64,000 bases of DNA. It comes from Nymphaea colorata (lineage: Eukaryota; Streptophyta; Magnoliopsida; Nymphaeales; Nymphaeaceae). The stretch is from NCBI RefSeq assembly GCF_008831285.2, contig NC_045139.1, positions 3,696,704 through 3,760,703 on the forward strand, read 5' to 3'. Every line of letters starts with the position of its first letter. Position 1 is the stretch's first letter. Shown one piece after another: positions 51,960 to 63,368 of this stretch. A program made the translations under genes and the position numbers. The notes beneath the pieces are model-generated. The model saw only the letters and a list, made by a program, of their open reading frames with translations. It did no database searches and had not been told where the DNA came from.

Positions 51960-54900
51960 AGTAGAATCTTATTAGGGACAGTTGCTTAGTCGTTGGCTGG
52001 TTCATTTTTCATTGTTCCGGTTTCAAAGACTCCATAAGAGAAGGACTACTTTTTCCATCACTTCTGTTTTCAGGCTTGAAATTTGTGTGGATTAATATGA
52101 CATTGCTTGACTCCATGATCAGCACTCATTTCTGCCACTAATTCCACACTATTCTATGAATTAAGATTGCCTCTGTTTCAAAGAAGAAAATGAATTAGAT
52201 GTTAAATTTATGTCTGAGATTGGTTCAACCTTCTTTATCTAGTTCCATTTAGATGGATTTGATCGTTTCCTGAATAATAATGTATTTGAAAGTGGAAGTT
52301 TTTCACTTGGAAAAGGCTTGCCACGATGCAAACATGCCAACAAAAATGAAAAGTGCTACATTATGCTCGCCAACCACGAGCGGTCAAAGAGGAAAAATTG
52401 CCAATTACTTAATAAATTATATACTTTTTCTTAGAAATTATTGAATATATATATATATATATAAGCTTTAATTAAATTTATGTTCATTTGATAAAAAATT
52501 TGTAATTTAGTTGTAGTACATATCGATCAATTAGATAAGTTTATCGTCCTTAAGTTAACACAACTTTTATATATTTCACGCTTTTCGTAAGAAATATTCC
52601 TTTTCGTTAAAAAATTATAAGAACTTTATTTTTGCATTAAAAATGGAATAAAAAATAAAACAAATTTGTAAGCTTTACTCTTTGACCAACCACCTTTTAT
52701 ATTGTTAGCAAAATGGTAGGCCACAAACAAAAAGATCGGAATATAAAACTTCATTTACGAATTAGAGGAAATTAAAAAAGGAAAGGAGTAGGAAATTGGA
52801 AGTTAGATATAAGCACAATTTCAAAATACTGCATTTTGAAAGTGAATTAATATAGAAAGTTTTGCGAGATGACCATGCTGACAAAAATATTACAATAGTT
52901 TTAGAAATTCAAGAACGCTTTTATGTTTTAAACAAGCAAATGGGCGCCCACGTGCAATCGTAAGCTTGGTGTAGTCTTAAAATATTATTACTGCTCTCAA
53001 ATCGCTGCAAATTGAGCTTAATTATGTTCAATTTAGGTAAGGAAAATATCTAATTTGGTCAAATATTTACTTTGAAACGTTCCCCTAATCTTGTATTATT
53101 TTATAGAGATGTTTGGTGGTTACGGCAAAGCATTATCACATGGAAGCAAGAGAACACCTTCTAGATGGGGTTCTAGATGGGGCTGAGCAAGGAATTTTTG
53201 TTGTAGAAATTGAACTATAGTTTCAAAATTTTAATAAGAGTTGAAATATAATTTTTCAAAATTTATATAAGTTAAACTAAATTTTGGGCAGCACAATTAA
53301 ATGTTTTAGCAATAATATGCCCACAAGTTTTCAATATCACAGAAAGGTACACTTTGAATTTTTCTATGGTTATGTGGTTATAAGAGGGCGTACGCACACG
53401 GTTAAATGTTAAATGAGTGAAAACTTGTCGTGAAAAAACATGGTAAACGTAGTTTTGACTTTTTAATAGTTTCCACGAGTAACTTTTGGGCAATATTAAA
53501 GGAAAAATGAAGGTTCGCCTGGCTAATTTAGAGATTAACAAACCATAGCTCATGATAAAGTATAGTGGAAACTATATATTAATATGTGTAATAGAAAGGG
53601 TCAATTTAAACCAACAAACGTTAAATTCGTTGCCATCGTGGATATTTGGGTTAGTTTATCTTTCAATAGCTTAAGATTTAATTGAACGAGGTTGTTTCCA
53701 ACCACAAGACCAAAACTTAGACCAAAACTTAGGTTTGATTTCATAATATCACAAGGGTAGTTGGTATAGTGTTGAATATTGTCATACTTTTGTGCATGGT
53801 AATGTTTCAAAATTTCAATTTTTTTCAGCTTAGTTCTGTTGATAAATTTATCTCTGTGGAATAAATTAAAACTCAAAACGAGTAAAGTTGAGATTATAAT
53901 ATTTGGGAATGCATTATACGATGTGTCTCTGAAATTGTCCGGAGTGAGTCCTGTATGTACATGGAGATTTTGCCGCTTAGCACGACACAGTTAAAAGGGG
54001 ATGGAGGAGGGTTCTATAGGATTAATCTTCCCACTCATCCAGAAAAACAAATTAATGAGCAATCATAAACTCAAATACATAATCACAAACTCAAATGCAT
54101 GCAAACATCTAAAGTTACGCACGCATCTAAACAAATGTGCAACCTCTCTTTCCAAATGTCAAAAGCAAAGCAGCCCCTAGCTGCGACAAAACTAACACTA
54201 TAATCAAAGCCGTAAGCCGTAAGTTTGTCTAAATCTCCTAGCAATGAGTCTAGCTAGCAAGCTTTGTATCTTTTTAAAGAACCATCTCTGTTATATTCTC
54301 TCTCTCTCTCTCTCTCTCTCTTCTATAATTGCATAGACACGATAATGGCATCTTCTGCATAAAATAATTAAAAAGCTGATCTGCTCCCCAGTCTTTTGCC
54401 CCTGCAAAAATGGAACTTCCTTGCACACATTTTAAATCTCTCACTTGCTTTTTGTTTCGTTGCCAACAAGTTAGATAGAGGAGCATCAGTTTCAATTCTC
54501 AGCTTGGGGTATATACATATTAATATATAATTGCTTAGATCAGAAAACCAAAAAAAAGAGGAGAGACGTAGACACTCTTGTTTTTGTCTGTAATTTAATT
54601 TGTCTATCTGTAATCTCCATTAATAGCTCCCTTAACTCAGGCCTAAGACCAAATCCGGTCTGGCGGGTCTTCGTTCAAGCACGTTCAAGCAGACCCGGTC
54701 TGACCTGTTGTTTACCCGACCTAATGTCGGGTATGATTTTTATCTTTTGAGTCACATGAAACTTCAACTTTTTTATAATTTTTCAGTTAAAAAGTGTGTT
54801 GTTTTTGCCCTATATGATTAAAGTAAACTCTTATTCTTGTCAAAGGAAGTAAGTCTTGCATCAGTAAGATAAAATAGAAAAAACTGAAGCTCTTAGATTA

Positions 54901-55769
54901 CATGTGCTGTTTTTGCTTACTTAAATATTCATTTCCATCTACCACATGCATTTATGCTCCCCTTGCCATTTACCTCATAAACACATGAACTTGGCAGTTT
55001 TAAAATGGTAATTTATATTCTACTTTATAATCCATAATTCGGGCAGCTGAATTCTCTCGTTGCTTATTAATAAAATGATCTATCTAAAACGGAACCAAGA
55101 CATGGGTAAAGGGTAGAAAAATAAAATCTAAAAAAGCACGATGATTTCTGTCACTATTGAGAAAAGCCAATAGAGAATAAAAACAGAAGGGTTGGTGAAT
55201 AGATAATTCGGCAATATCCCAGACAACTTTTAAGTCTTCGCGTTTTAATGCAACGTGAGACGTGAGTTGGGGCCAGGGCCCCCCTGGCTCCACCTCTGGT
55301 GTCGTGGAGAAGTCGAAGTCTTTTCCTAACCCTTGTCCTGGGGTTTTGGACCTACTTGAAGGAAGAGACTGGGTAGCTGTGATGCCACCGTATACTATGT
55401 AGGCAAATGCATAGCATCTATGAGAATCAAACCGATTTACATGCAAATGCAAACGAATAAGCCACGTAAGGAAGGGGGGAACAATGGGCTCCACACAATG
55501 AACAATGGCTTCCATCTGATTGATTCTCCTCTCGGTTCTTTAATTTGCTTGGAACGTCCTTTGGGGTCTAAGTGCCTTAGGACGGCCCTTTTAAATCTTC
55601 CAAACAAAGCTGTCCAAGGTGGGGTGGGGTGGGTGCGTCTGGTAGCTCATGAATTGACGGTAGGAGACCACCACCACCACCACAATTGAAGGTGCACCTC
55701 CACTGAGCGGTCGTTCACGTGCTGGCTCTGGTTTTGTTGTTGTAGGTTCACACCACATCCTCACTCAAA
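51960..55769. other. Spacer after locus D
   Basis: 51960-52800 is the shared receptor 3' flank; similarity ends near 52805. The rest is AT-rich with no recognisable gene. Notable tracts are (CT)n at about 54297-54322, GC-richer DNA at 54640-54730 and 55260-55345, and a (CAC)n run at 55669-55683. Short open frames here have no domain I can name. Confidence 0.5.
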
Positions 55770-56086
55770 AGCAGATTCTGAGACCATGAGCAGTTTGATA
55801 AGGAAAGTAGAAGAACAGGGACGATGAGAGGAATAGACCTTTTTTTCATTCTCTATTCCTCTCATCGTTCTATGAAATTCTACCATGGTGGATCTCTTAT
55901 TCACTGATCCTTTGTCTCTAATACCATGATAAGGAACGTAGAAGAACAGGGAAGATGAAAGAATTTCATAGAAGAACAGGGACGATGAGAGGAATACGAT
56001 ATACATTTTGTCATTCTCTATTCTTCTCATCGTCCCTGTTCTTCTACGTTCCTTATCAAACTGCTCATCGTCTCAGAATCTACTAC
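55770..56086. mobile_element. Fold-back / MITE-like inverted-repeat element
   Basis: The left arm (55770-55835: AGATTCTGAGAC, CAGTTTGATAAGGAA, AGAACAGGGACGATGAGAG) is the near-perfect reverse complement of the right arm (about 56020-56086). Arms are ~65 bp and total length ~317 bp. The interior holds further direct and inverted partial copies of GAAGAACAGGGACGATGAGAG (near 55935-56000). No coding capacity. No target duplication was settled. Confidence 0.7.
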
Positions 56087-56392
56087 CCCAAAGAACTAGA
56101 ATATCATCAGTTACTTAAATTATTTCGCCATCATGCCTTTAAGCTGTAGACCGCCAACATCGGAGTTTCTTGACTTGACTTATTAGAGAAGGTTGTCAAA
56201 GTTGCAGGGAGTCGCCATTAGCCCTCAAAGTGTTTGGGTCACATTTTTCTGCAAAAAATAGGGGGATAAACAAGTTTGGGAGGTTGAGTTGGGAAAACTG
56301 TAAAAACATTCACATCAAAAGGTTATTCAAAGGGTGAAAATAAGCTACGATGGATTGGATTTTTCGCAGAAGTATGTATTTTTAAATGTAGG
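56080..56392 (+). pseudogene. NB-ARC 1 relic
   Basis: In several frames this matches the RNBS-C to winged-helix part of NB1 in locus B (12460-12770): YYPKELEYHQLLKLF, HHAFKL, VVKVAG, KISYDGLDFSQKYVF. Stops and small deletions (near 56148, 56180 and 56205) break it. It ends abruptly where the 1.24 kb tandem array begins. The left end meets the fold-back element. It shows that another TNL once stood here. Confidence 0.8.
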
Positions 56393-56882
56393 TGTTTTAG
56401 TTTTCATGATGGTGATTTGGTTTCTCGTTCTGCGCTGTTTTGTGCGATTGAAGAGTTTGTTTGCTACGGTGTGTTTCCCCTTTTCTTCAGTCCAGGGGTT
56501 TCTCATCGCTCAGCAATTTTTGTCCCAGAAACGACGGTTCAGGATTGTTCTCAACAAAGTGACATTGCAGTGTTATGTACTCATTCTTCTTGTGTCCTTT
56601 GCTTCCCAAAAAAAGGCTTACGTGATTCTTGTTGTTGCGGCCACTGTGTTCAGGGCATTGTCTTATATGCCCAAAAATGGCGGCGTTGTTTCACTTACAG
56701 TGATAAATTGTGTTCTTTTTTTAAAAGTTGCAGTTGCTCTTTTGTTGGTTATTCTGATAGCATGGGGTCTTACGCATCGATTGATGGTGGAGTTATGTTT
56801 CTCCTTTTTACACCATTGGTCAAAAATTTTAAAATATGAAGAAGAAGAAAGCGTTGAAGCATGTCATTACCATGCAGTCTAA
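56334..56882 (+). other. Chimeric open frame: NB-ARC relic joined to array unit
   Basis: 182 codons open across the junction at about 56393. The first ~20 residues are NB-ARC (KISYDGLDFSQKYVFL), the remainder the array frame without its N-terminus. There is no ATG at the left edge, so translation as such is doubtful. It marks the breakpoint precisely. Confidence 0.6.
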
Positions 56883-57521
56883 TGTAATAACAGTCTAAGT
56901 GAGAAAAATTTCAACCATCAACCAGCAAAGTTAGTTTACTTTTGTTTTGGAATGTGTGGCTACTCTTGAGCAACAAAAATTGCATGATAATCCATGTTTT
57001 ATTGTGTTACTGAGCATTAAATTCATATTTTAAAGTGTTAAGTAGGTAATTTTTGTATATGGCGAATCCTTATCTGTTCATTATACAATTGCAAGTATGG
57101 TCACCTCAACAAAGTTTGAACGAAAAGTAGAAACCGAACTTTCATTCATTATGTTATTCGTTTCGATGATTTCCTAGTCAATTATTTTGCTCCGAAATTT
57201 TGGACAGATTCATGGAACACTACGCTATAATGTTCTACGGATGTACTTAAGTTTCTAGCAAACATTCACACATAGGAGGAATACGTAAAATTTTTAGCAA
57301 ACACTCCTACGCATGTATAGGAGTATGTAATGACTCAAATACCCTTCATAAAATGGAAAAGAAGGGTTTTAAAAACGTTAAAAGGAGATCATAAAGAATA
57401 AAAAGACTAGAAAGTACACGACATTATCAAAAATTTCTAAAATGTCTCAATCCCTCTGTAAATATCTTGTTATTTGTGGCTTGTTTGCATTTGTGGTTGT
57501 CTTTTGTTTTTAGTTTTGGCA

Positions 57522-58001
57522 ATGGCGACTTTGTCTTCTTTTTCTTCATCTGTTGGGGCTTTCTACGATCACCTATCGCCTCACTTTATGTTGCTTTTGT
57601 GTTATTCGATATTTGGTATTTTAGTTTTCGTGATGGTGATTTGGTTTCGCATTCTGCGCTCTTTTGTGCGATTGAAGAGTTTGTTTGCTACGGTGTGTTT
57701 TCCCTTTTCTTCAGTCCAGGACGTTTCAGTTGGGTTTCTCATTGCTCAACAATTTTTGTCCCACAAAAGGCGGTTCAGGATTGTTCTCAACAAAGTGACA
57801 TTGCAGTGTCATGTACTCATTATTCTTTTGTCCTTTGCTTCCCAGAAAAAGGCTTACGTGATTTTTGTTGTTGCAGCCACTGTGTTCAGGGCAATGTCTT
57901 CTATGCCCAAGAATGGCGGCGTTGTTTCACTTACAGTGATAAATTGTGTTCTTTTTTTGAAAGTTGCAGTCGCTCTTTTGTTGATTATTCTGATAGCATG
58001 A
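57522..58001 (+). pseudogene. Array unit 2 frame, truncated by TGA
   Basis: Starts at ATG (GGCAATGGCG) like the intact units but stops after 159 codons, where a TGG of the other units is TGA (57999-58001). The remaining ~38 codons continue in frame after it. The upstream part is colinear with the 198-aa product. Confidence 0.5.
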
Positions 58002-58309
58002 GGTCTTATGCATCGATTGATGGTGGAGTTATGTTTCTCCTTTTTACACCATTGGTCAAAAATTTTAAAACATGAAGAAGAAGAAAGCATTGAAGCAGGT
58101 CATTACCATGGAGTCTAATGTAATGACAGTCTAAGTGAGAAAAAATTTCAACCATCAACCAGCAAAGTTAGTTTACTTTTGTTTTGGATTGTGTCGCTAC
58201 TCTTGAGCAACAAAAATTGCATGATAATCCATGTTTGATTGTGTTACTGAGCATTAAATTCATATTTTAAAGTGTTAAGTATGTAATTTTTGTATATGGC
58301 GAATCCTTA

Positions 58310-58925
58310 TATGTTCATTATACAATTGCAAGTATGGTCACCTCAACAAAGTTTGAACGAAAAGTAGAAACCGAACTTCCATTCATTATGTTATTCGTTT
58401 CGATGATTTCCTAGTCAATTATTTTGCTCCGAAATTTTGGTCAGATTCATGGAACACTACGCTACAATGTTCTACGGATGTACTTAAGTTTCTAGCAAAC
58501 ATTCATACATAGGAGGAATACGTAAAATTTTTAACAAACACTCCTACGCATGTATAGGAGTATGTAATGACCCAAATACCCTTCATAAAATGGAAAAAAA
58601 TGGTTTTAAAAACGTTATCTGTTCATTATACAATTGCAAGTATGGTCACCTCAACAAAGTTTGAACGAAAAGTAGAAACCGAACTTCCATTCATTATGTT
58701 ATTCGTTTCGATGATTTCCTAGTCAATTATTTTGCTCCGAAATTTTGGACAGATTCATGGAACACTACGCTATAATGTTCTACGGATGTACTTAAGTTTT
58801 TAGCAAACATTCACACATAGGAGGAATACGTAAAATTTTTAGCAAACACTCCTACGCATGTATAGGAGTATGTAATGACTCAAATACCCTTCATAAAATG
58901 GAAAAGAAGGGTTTTAAAAACGTTA
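58310..58925. repeat. 308-bp tandem duplication inside array unit 2
   Basis: The segment beginning (A/C)TGTTCATTATACAATTGC near 58311 is repeated from about 58619. This accounts for the 1544-bp unit (1236 + 308). Both copies are in the non-coding AT-rich part. Confidence 0.85.
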
Positions 58926-59066
58926 AAAGGAGATCATAAAGAATAAAAAGACTAGAAAGTACACGACATTATCAAAAATTTCTAAAATGTCTCAATCCCT
59001 CTGTAAATATCTTGTTATTTGTGGCTTGTTTGCATTTGTGGTTGTCTTTTGTTTTTAGTTTTGGCA

Positions 59067-59661
59067 ATGGCGACTTTGTCTTCTTTTTCTTCATCTGTTG
59101 GGGCTTTCTACGATCACCTATCGCCTCACTTCATGGTGTTTTTGTGTTATTCGATATTTGGTATTTTAGTTTTCGTGATGGTGATTTGGTTTCGCGTTCT
59201 GCGCTCTTTTGTGCTATTGAAGAGTTTGTTTGCTACGGTGAGTTTCTCCTTTTCTTCAGTCCAAGACGTTTCAGTTGGGTTTCTCATCGCTCAGCAATTT
59301 TTGTCCCACAAAAGGTGGTTCAAGAATGTTATCAACAAAGTGACATTGCAGTGTCATGTACTCATTATTTTTTGTCCTTTGCTTCCCAGAAAAAGGCTTA
59401 CGTGATTTTTGTTGTTGCGGCCACTGTGTTCAGGGCAATGTCTTCTATGCCCAAGAATGGCGGCGTTGTTACACTTACAGTGATAAATTGTGTTTTTTTT
59501 TTAAAGTTGCAGTCACTCTTTTGTTGGTTATTCTGATAGCATGGGGTCTTACGCATCGATTGATGGTGGAGTTATGTTTTTCCTTTTTACACCATTGGTC
59601 AAAAATTTTAAAATATGAAGAAGAAGAAAGCGTTGAAGCAGGTCATTACCATGGAGTCTAA
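59067..59661 (+). pseudogene. Array unit 3 frame with compensating frameshifts
   Basis: The frame from ATG 59067 shifts near 59371 (a base missing relative to ATTCTTGTGTCC) and ends at 59405. The original amino-acid series continues in another frame, and a second indel in a T-run near 59490-59505 restores it up to GHYHGV at 59661. Confidence 0.5.
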
Positions 59662-60299
59662 TATAATGACAGTCTAAGTGAGACAAATTTCAACCATCAA
59701 CCAGCAAAGTTAGTTTACTTTTGTTTTGGAATGTGTGGCTACTCTTGAGCAACAAAAATTGAATGATAATCCATGTTTGATTGTGTTACTGAGCATTAAA
59801 TTCATATTTTAAAGTGTTAAGTACGTAATTTTTGTATACGGCGAATCCTTATCTGTTCATTATACAATTGCAAGTATGGTCACCTCAACAAAGTTTGAAC
59901 GAAAAGTAGAAACCGAACTTCCCTTCATTATGTTATTCGTTTCGATGATTTCCTAGTCAATTATTTTGCTCCGAAATTTTGGTCAGATTCATGGAACACT
60001 ACGCTACAATGTTCTACGGATGTACTTAAGTTTCTAGCAAACATTCATACATAGGAGAAATACGTAAAATTTTTAACAAACACTCTTACGCATGTATAGG
60101 AGTATGTAATGACCCAAATACCCTTCATAAAATGGAAAAGAAGGGTTTTAAAAACGTTAAAAGGAGATCATAAAGAATAAAAAGACTAAAAAGTACACGA
60201 CATTATCAAAATTTCTAAAATGTCTCAATCCCTCTGTAAATATCTTGTTATTTGTGGCTTGTTTGCATTTGTGGTTGTCTTTTGTTTTTAGCTTTGGTA

Positions 60300-60896
60300 A
60301 TGGCGACTTTGTCTTCTTTTTCTTCATCTGTTGGGGCTTTCTACGATCACCTATCGCCTCACTTGATGGTGTTTTTGTGTTATTCGATATTTGGTATTTT
60401 AGTTTTCGTGATGGTGATTTGGTTTCGCGTTCTGCGCTCTTTTGTGCGATTGAAGAGTTTGTTTGCTACGGTGTGTTTCCCTTTTTTTTCAGCCCATGAC
60501 GTTTCAGTTGGGTTTCTCATCGCTCAGCAATTTTTGTCCCAGAAACGACGGTTCAGAATTGTTCTCAACAAAGTGACATTGCAGTGTTATGTACTCATTA
60601 TTCTTGTGTCCTTTGCTTCCCAGGAAAAGGCTTACGTGATTCTTGTTGTTGCGGTCACTGTGTTCAGGGCAATGTCTTCTATGCTCAAGAATGGCGGCGT
60701 TGTTTCACTTACAGTGATAAATTGTGTTCTTTTTTTAAAAGTTGCAGTCGCTCTTTTGTTGGTTATTCTGATAGCATGGGGTCATACGCATCGATTGATG
60801 GTGGAGTTATGTTTTTCCTTTTTACACCATTGGTCAAAAATTTTAAAATATGAAGAAAAAGAAAGCGTTGAAGCAGGTCATTACCATGGAGTCTAA
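60300..60896 (+). CDS. Array unit 4: predicted 198-aa hydrophobic protein
   Basis: First ATG after an in-frame TAA (60237-60239), in the good plant context GTAATGGCG. The protein begins MATLSSFSSSVGAFYDHLSP. A strong hydrophobic segment lies at about residues 21-41, others at about 93-120 and 133-160, with basic loops between and an acidic tail (EKESVEAGHYHGV). This suggests a small multi-pass membrane protein. I do not recognise the family. The three intact units keep this frame, while the two other long frames are broken in most units. It could instead be non-coding satellite that happens to be open. Confidence 0.42.
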   Translation: MATLSSFSSSVGAFYDHLSPHLMVFLCYSIFGILVFVMVIWFRVLRSFVRLKSLFATVCFPFFSAHDVSVGFLIAQQFLSQKRRFRIVLNKVTLQCYVLIILVSFASQEKAYVILVVAVTVFRAMSSMLKNGGVVSLTVINCVLFLKVAVALLLVILIAWGHTHRLMVELCFSFLHHWSKILKYEEKESVEAGHYHGV

Positions 60897-61535
60897 TATA
60901 ATGACAGTCTAAGTGAAAAAAATTTCAACCATCAACCAGCAAAGTTAGTTTACTTTTGTTTTGGAATGTGTGGCTACTCTTGAGCAACAAAAATAGAATG
61001 ATAATCCATGTTTGATTGTGTTACTAAGCATTAAATTCATATTCTAAAGTGTTAAGTAGGTAATTTTTGTATTCGGCGAATCCTTATCTGTTCATTATAC
61101 AATTGCAAGTATGGTCACCTCAACAAAGTTTGAACGAAAAGTAGAAACCGAACTTCCCTTCATTATGTTATTCGTTTCGATGATTTCCCAGTCAATTATT
61201 TTGCTCCGAAATTTTGGTCAGATTCATGGAACACTACGCTACAATGTTCTACGGATGTACTTAAGTTTCTAGCAAACATTCATACATAGGAGGAATACGT
61301 AAAATTTTTAACAAACACTCCTACGCATGTATAGGAGTATGTAATGACCCAAATACCCTTCATAAAATGGAAAAGAAGGGTTTTAAAAACGTTAAAAGGA
61401 GATCATAAAGAATAAAAAGACTAGAAAGTACACGACATTATCAAAAATTTCTAAAATGTCTCAATCCCTCTGTAAATATCTTGTTATTTGTGGCTTGTTT
61501 GCATTTGTGGTTGTCTTTTGTTTTTAGTTTTGGTA

Positions 61536-62132
61536 ATGGCGACTTTGTCTTCTTTTTCTTCATCTATTGGGGCTTTCTACGATCACCTATCGCCTCACTT
61601 GATGGTGTTTTTGTGTTATTCGATATTTGGTATTTTAGTTTTCGTGATGGTGCTTTGGTTTCGCGTTCTACGCTCTTTTGTGCGATTGAAGAGTTTGTTT
61701 GCTACGGTGTGTTTCCCTTTTTCTTCAGTCCATGACGTTTCAGTTGGGTTTCTCATCGCTCAGCAATTTTTGTTCCAGAAACGACGGTTCAGAATTGTTC
61801 TCAACAAAGTGACGTTGCAGTGTTATGTACTCATTATTCTTGTGTCATTTGCTTCCCAGAAAAAGGCTTACGTGGTTCTTGTTGTTGCGGCCACTGTGTT
61901 CAGGGCAATGTCTTCTATGCTCAAGAATGGCGGCGTTGTTTCACTTACAGTGATAAATTCTGTTCTCTTTTTAAAAGTTGCAGTCGCTCTTTTGTTGGTT
62001 ATTGTGATAGCATGGGGTCATACGCATCGATTGATGGTGGAGTTATGTTTTTCCTTTTTACACCGTTGGTCAAAAATTTTAAAATACGAAGAAGAAGAAA
62101 GCGTTGAAGCAGGTCATTACCATGAAGTCTAA
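61536..62132 (+). CDS. Array unit 5: predicted 198-aa hydrophobic protein
   Basis: Same length, start context and tail as unit 4 (ending GHYHEV). Differences from unit 4 are scattered substitutions, including amino-acid changes, with no indels inside the frame. Family unrecognised. Confidence 0.42.
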   Translation: MATLSSFSSSIGAFYDHLSPHLMVFLCYSIFGILVFVMVLWFRVLRSFVRLKSLFATVCFPFSSVHDVSVGFLIAQQFLFQKRRFRIVLNKVTLQCYVLIILVSFASQKKAYVVLVVAATVFRAMSSMLKNGGVVSLTVINSVLFLKVAVALLLVIVIAWGHTHRLMVELCFSFLHRWSKILKYEEEESVEAGHYHEV

Positions 62133-62771
62133 TGTAATGACAGTCCAAGTCAGAAAAATTCCAACCATCAACCATCAAAGTTAGTTTACTTTTGTTTTGG
62201 AATGTGTGGCTACTCTTGAGCAACAAAAATTGAATGATAATCCATGTTTGATTGTGTTACTGAGCATTAAATTCATATTTTAAAGTGTTAAGTAGGTAAT
62301 TTTTGTATATAGCGAATCCTTATATGTTCATTATACAATTGCAAGTATGGTCACCTCAACAAAGTTTGAACGAAAAGTAGAAACCGAACTTCCCTTCATT
62401 ATGTTATTCGTTTCGATGATTTCCTAGTCAATTATTTTGCTCTGAAATTTTGGTCAGATTCATGGAACACTACGCTACAATGTTCTACGGATGTACTTAA
62501 GTTTCTAGCAAACATTCACACATACGAAGAATACGTAAAATTTTTAGCAAACACTCCTACGCATGTATAGGAGTATGTATTGACTCAAATACCCTTCATA
62601 AAATGGAAAAGAAGGGTTTTAAAAATGTTAAAAGGAGATCATAAAGAATAAAAAGACTAGAAAGTACACGACATTATCAAAAATTTCTAAAATGTCTCAA
62701 TCCCTCTGTAAATATCTTGTTATTTGTGGCTTGTTTGCATTTGTGGTTGTCTTTTGTTTTTAGTTTTGGTA

Positions 62772-63368
62772 ATGGCGACTTTGTCTTCTTTTTCTTCATC
62801 TGTTGGGGCTTTCTACGATCACCTATCGCCTCACTTGATGGTGTTTTTGTGTTATTCGATATTTGGTATTTTAGTTTTCGTGATGGTGATTTGGTTTCGC
62901 GTTCTACGCTCTTTTGTGCGATTGAAGAGTTTGTTTGCTACGGTGTGTTTCCCTTTTTCTTCAGTCCATGACGTTTCAGTTGGGTTTCTCATCGCTCAGC
63001 AATTTTTGTCTCAGAAACGACGGTTCATGATTGTTCTCAACAAAGTAACATTGCAGTGTTATGTACTCATTATTCTTGTGTCCTTTGATTCCCAGAAAAA
63101 GGCTTACGTGATTCTTGTTGTTGCGGCCACTGTGTTCAGGGCAATGTCTTCTATGCCCAAGAATGGCGGCGTTGTTTCACTTACAGTGATAAATTATGTT
63201 CTTTTTTTAAAAGTTGCAGTCGCTCTTTTGTTGGTTATTCTGATAGCATGGGGTCTTACACATCGATTCATGGTGGAGTTATGTTTTTCCTTTTTACACC
63301 ATTGGTCAAAAATTTTAAAATATGAAGAAGAAGAAAGCGTTGAAGCAGGTCATTACCATGGAGTCTAA
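62772..63368 (+). CDS. Array unit 6: predicted 198-aa hydrophobic protein
   Basis: Same length and layout, ending GHYHGV. Together with units 4 and 5 this gives three intact adjacent copies. Several substitutions change amino acids (for example ASQ to DSQ), so strong purifying selection is not obvious by eye. Confidence 0.42.
   Translation: MATLSSFSSSVGAFYDHLSPHLMVFLCYSIFGILVFVMVIWFRVLRSFVRLKSLFATVCFPFSSVHDVSVGFLIAQQFLSQKRRFMIVLNKVTLQCYVLIILVSFDSQKKAYVILVVAATVFRAMSSMPKNGGVVSLTVINYVLFLKVAVALLLVILIAWGLTHRFMVELCFSFLHHWSKILKYEEEESVEAGHYHGV

Noticed and set aside
53272-53876. Minus-strand frames of 91-93 codons in the spacer after locus D
   Set aside because: AT-rich, no recognisable motif, no repeat of the frame elsewhere.
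57467-58075. Alternative 202-codon frame in array unit 2 containing FDIWYFSFRDGD, faintly like a TIR start
   Set aside because: The frame is broken by stops in most other units (for example CCATGA after FFFSP), and no other TIR motif follows in order. The resemblance looks like chance.
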